This document shows positions 5,188 to 5,697 of a DNA stretch of 5,697 bases, piece by piece. The stretch comes from Dehalococcoidales bacterium (lineage in GTDB: Bacteria; Chloroflexota; Dehalococcoidia; Dehalococcoidales; Fen-1064), in assembly GCA_030667735.1 (NCBI GenBank), contig DAOUVG010000119.1, positions 1 to 5,697 of the forward strand, in the 5' to 3' direction. Below the pieces are notes generated by a model that worked only from the letters and a program-made list of their open reading frames with translations, ran no database searches and had not been told where the DNA came from. Positions within the stretch are counted from its first letter, which is position 1. Each line of letters begins with the position of its first letter. The translations under genes were made by a program, and so were the position numbers.

Positions 5188-5697
5188 ATGTACAAAGACG
5201 AGTACCGTACCAGCAACGAGGCCGATATCTGGAGTAAATACTGCGGCTTTCTTAATCTCTCCATGCCGGAGTTCATGGAGATTCAGACGAATCTGCTCCT
5301 GGAAGAAATCGAGTTTATGGCACACTCAACCATAGGCAAGAAGTTGATGGGCGAAGTGGCACCAACCAGCATTGAAGAGTTTCGGGACGCTGTTCCGATG
5401 ACAGCATATAAGGACTATGCTCCTTTCCTGGAAGAGCAGAAAGAGGATGCACTGCCCGAAAAGCCATATACCTGGGCACACACATCCGGAGCATCGGGAA
5501 CCTTCAAACGGGTACCATACACCAAGGAGTTCTACCGGTGCGCCCTCGATAACCTGATGGCTGCATTCATCCTCGCCTGCTCCCGAAAACGGGGCCAGAG
5601 TACCCTTACCGAGGGGGATAAGGTACTGTTTAACGTTGCCCCGAGTCCCTATATATCGGGGATACTGGCCGCCGGAGCAAACCAGATGTTCAACCTC
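5188..5697 (+). CDS. GH3-family acyl-adenylating enzyme (3' partial)
   Basis: The first 170 residues are present and the frame is open to the end of the window. The family was named for plant auxin-responsive GH3 proteins, which activate a carboxylic acid with ATP and join it to an amino acid; bacterial members have mostly unknown substrates. The features seen are FRDAVPMTAYKDYAPFLEE (about 65-83), which resembles the GH3 stretch ending in a tyrosine-rich 'vPxxxYxdyxp' pattern, and THE ATP-binding loop TSGASGTFKRVPYT (99-112), with the lysine at K107 followed by a PxT typical of GH3. Full GH3 proteins run to 500-600 residues, so roughly a third is visible. No signal peptide is seen, so it should be cytoplasmic. 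Phenylacetate-CoA ligase-like enzymes share the adenylation loop and are the main alternative. The gene has its own upstream region with a TATAAT box and direct repeats, separate from the regulator gene before it. Confidence 0.75.
   Translation, partial: MYKDEYRTSNEADIWSKYCGFLNLSMPEFMEIQTNLLLEEIEFMAHSTIGKKLMGEVAPTSIEEFRDAVPMTAYKDYAPFLEEQKEDALPEKPYTWAHTSGASGTFKRVPYTKEFYRCALDNLMAAFILACSRKRGQSTLTEGDKVLFNVAPSPYISGILAAGANQMFNL

Noticed and set aside
1..5697. CRISPR arrays, tRNA or rRNA genes, insertion sequences
   Set aside because: No repeated spacer-like units, tRNA-like folds, rRNA stretches or transposase-like frames were seen by eye.

Overview
The window looks like chromosomal DNA from an anaerobic bacterium. 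The genes are tightly packed, have Shine-Dalgarno sites, and at least one is preceded by a consensus sigma-70 type promoter. An OmpR-type response regulator also points to bacteria rather than archaea. The HdrA-like protein together with a soluble fumarate reductase-like pair suggests an anaerobe that works with low-potential electrons. Uncultured Chloroflexota (Dehalococcoidia-like) or Desulfobacterota would fit, but this is a guess from gene content and not a placement.

Bases 1-4054 hold three co-directional genes read as one operon whose start lies outside the window. They are an HdrA-like iron-sulfur flavoprotein (5' end missing), a ferredoxin-like iron-sulfur subunit with one [2Fe-2S] and two [4Fe-4S] motifs, and a flavoprotein of the succinate dehydrogenase/fumarate reductase family. 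The gaps are 28 and 9 bases. No membrane-anchor gene follows, so the likely product is a soluble complex. In it the flavoprotein would exchange electrons with a dicarboxylate (fumarate/succinate or a relative), the iron-sulfur subunit would carry them, and HdrA would link them to ferredoxin, NAD(H) or another Hdr partner, perhaps by flavin-based bifurcation. The substrate and direction are inferred.

Bases 4055-4246 are non-coding. They hold a hairpin just after the operon and then a promoter with perfect -35 and -10 hexamers (TTGACA, 18 bases, TATAAT), with a 7-bp inverted repeat spanning the -35. This promoter drives an OmpR/PhoB-type response regulator (4247-4999) with no histidine kinase beside it.

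Bases 5000-5187 are AT-rich and non-coding. They carry a perfect TATAAT box with no good -35. In its place is a ladder of TTnACA-like hexamers about one helical turn apart, the arrangement that PhoB/PhoP-type regulators bind. A GH3-family acyl-adenylating enzyme begins at 5188 and runs off the end of the window. The simplest reading is an electron-transfer operon followed by a separate regulator and GH3 region, where the regulator may control the GH3 gene.
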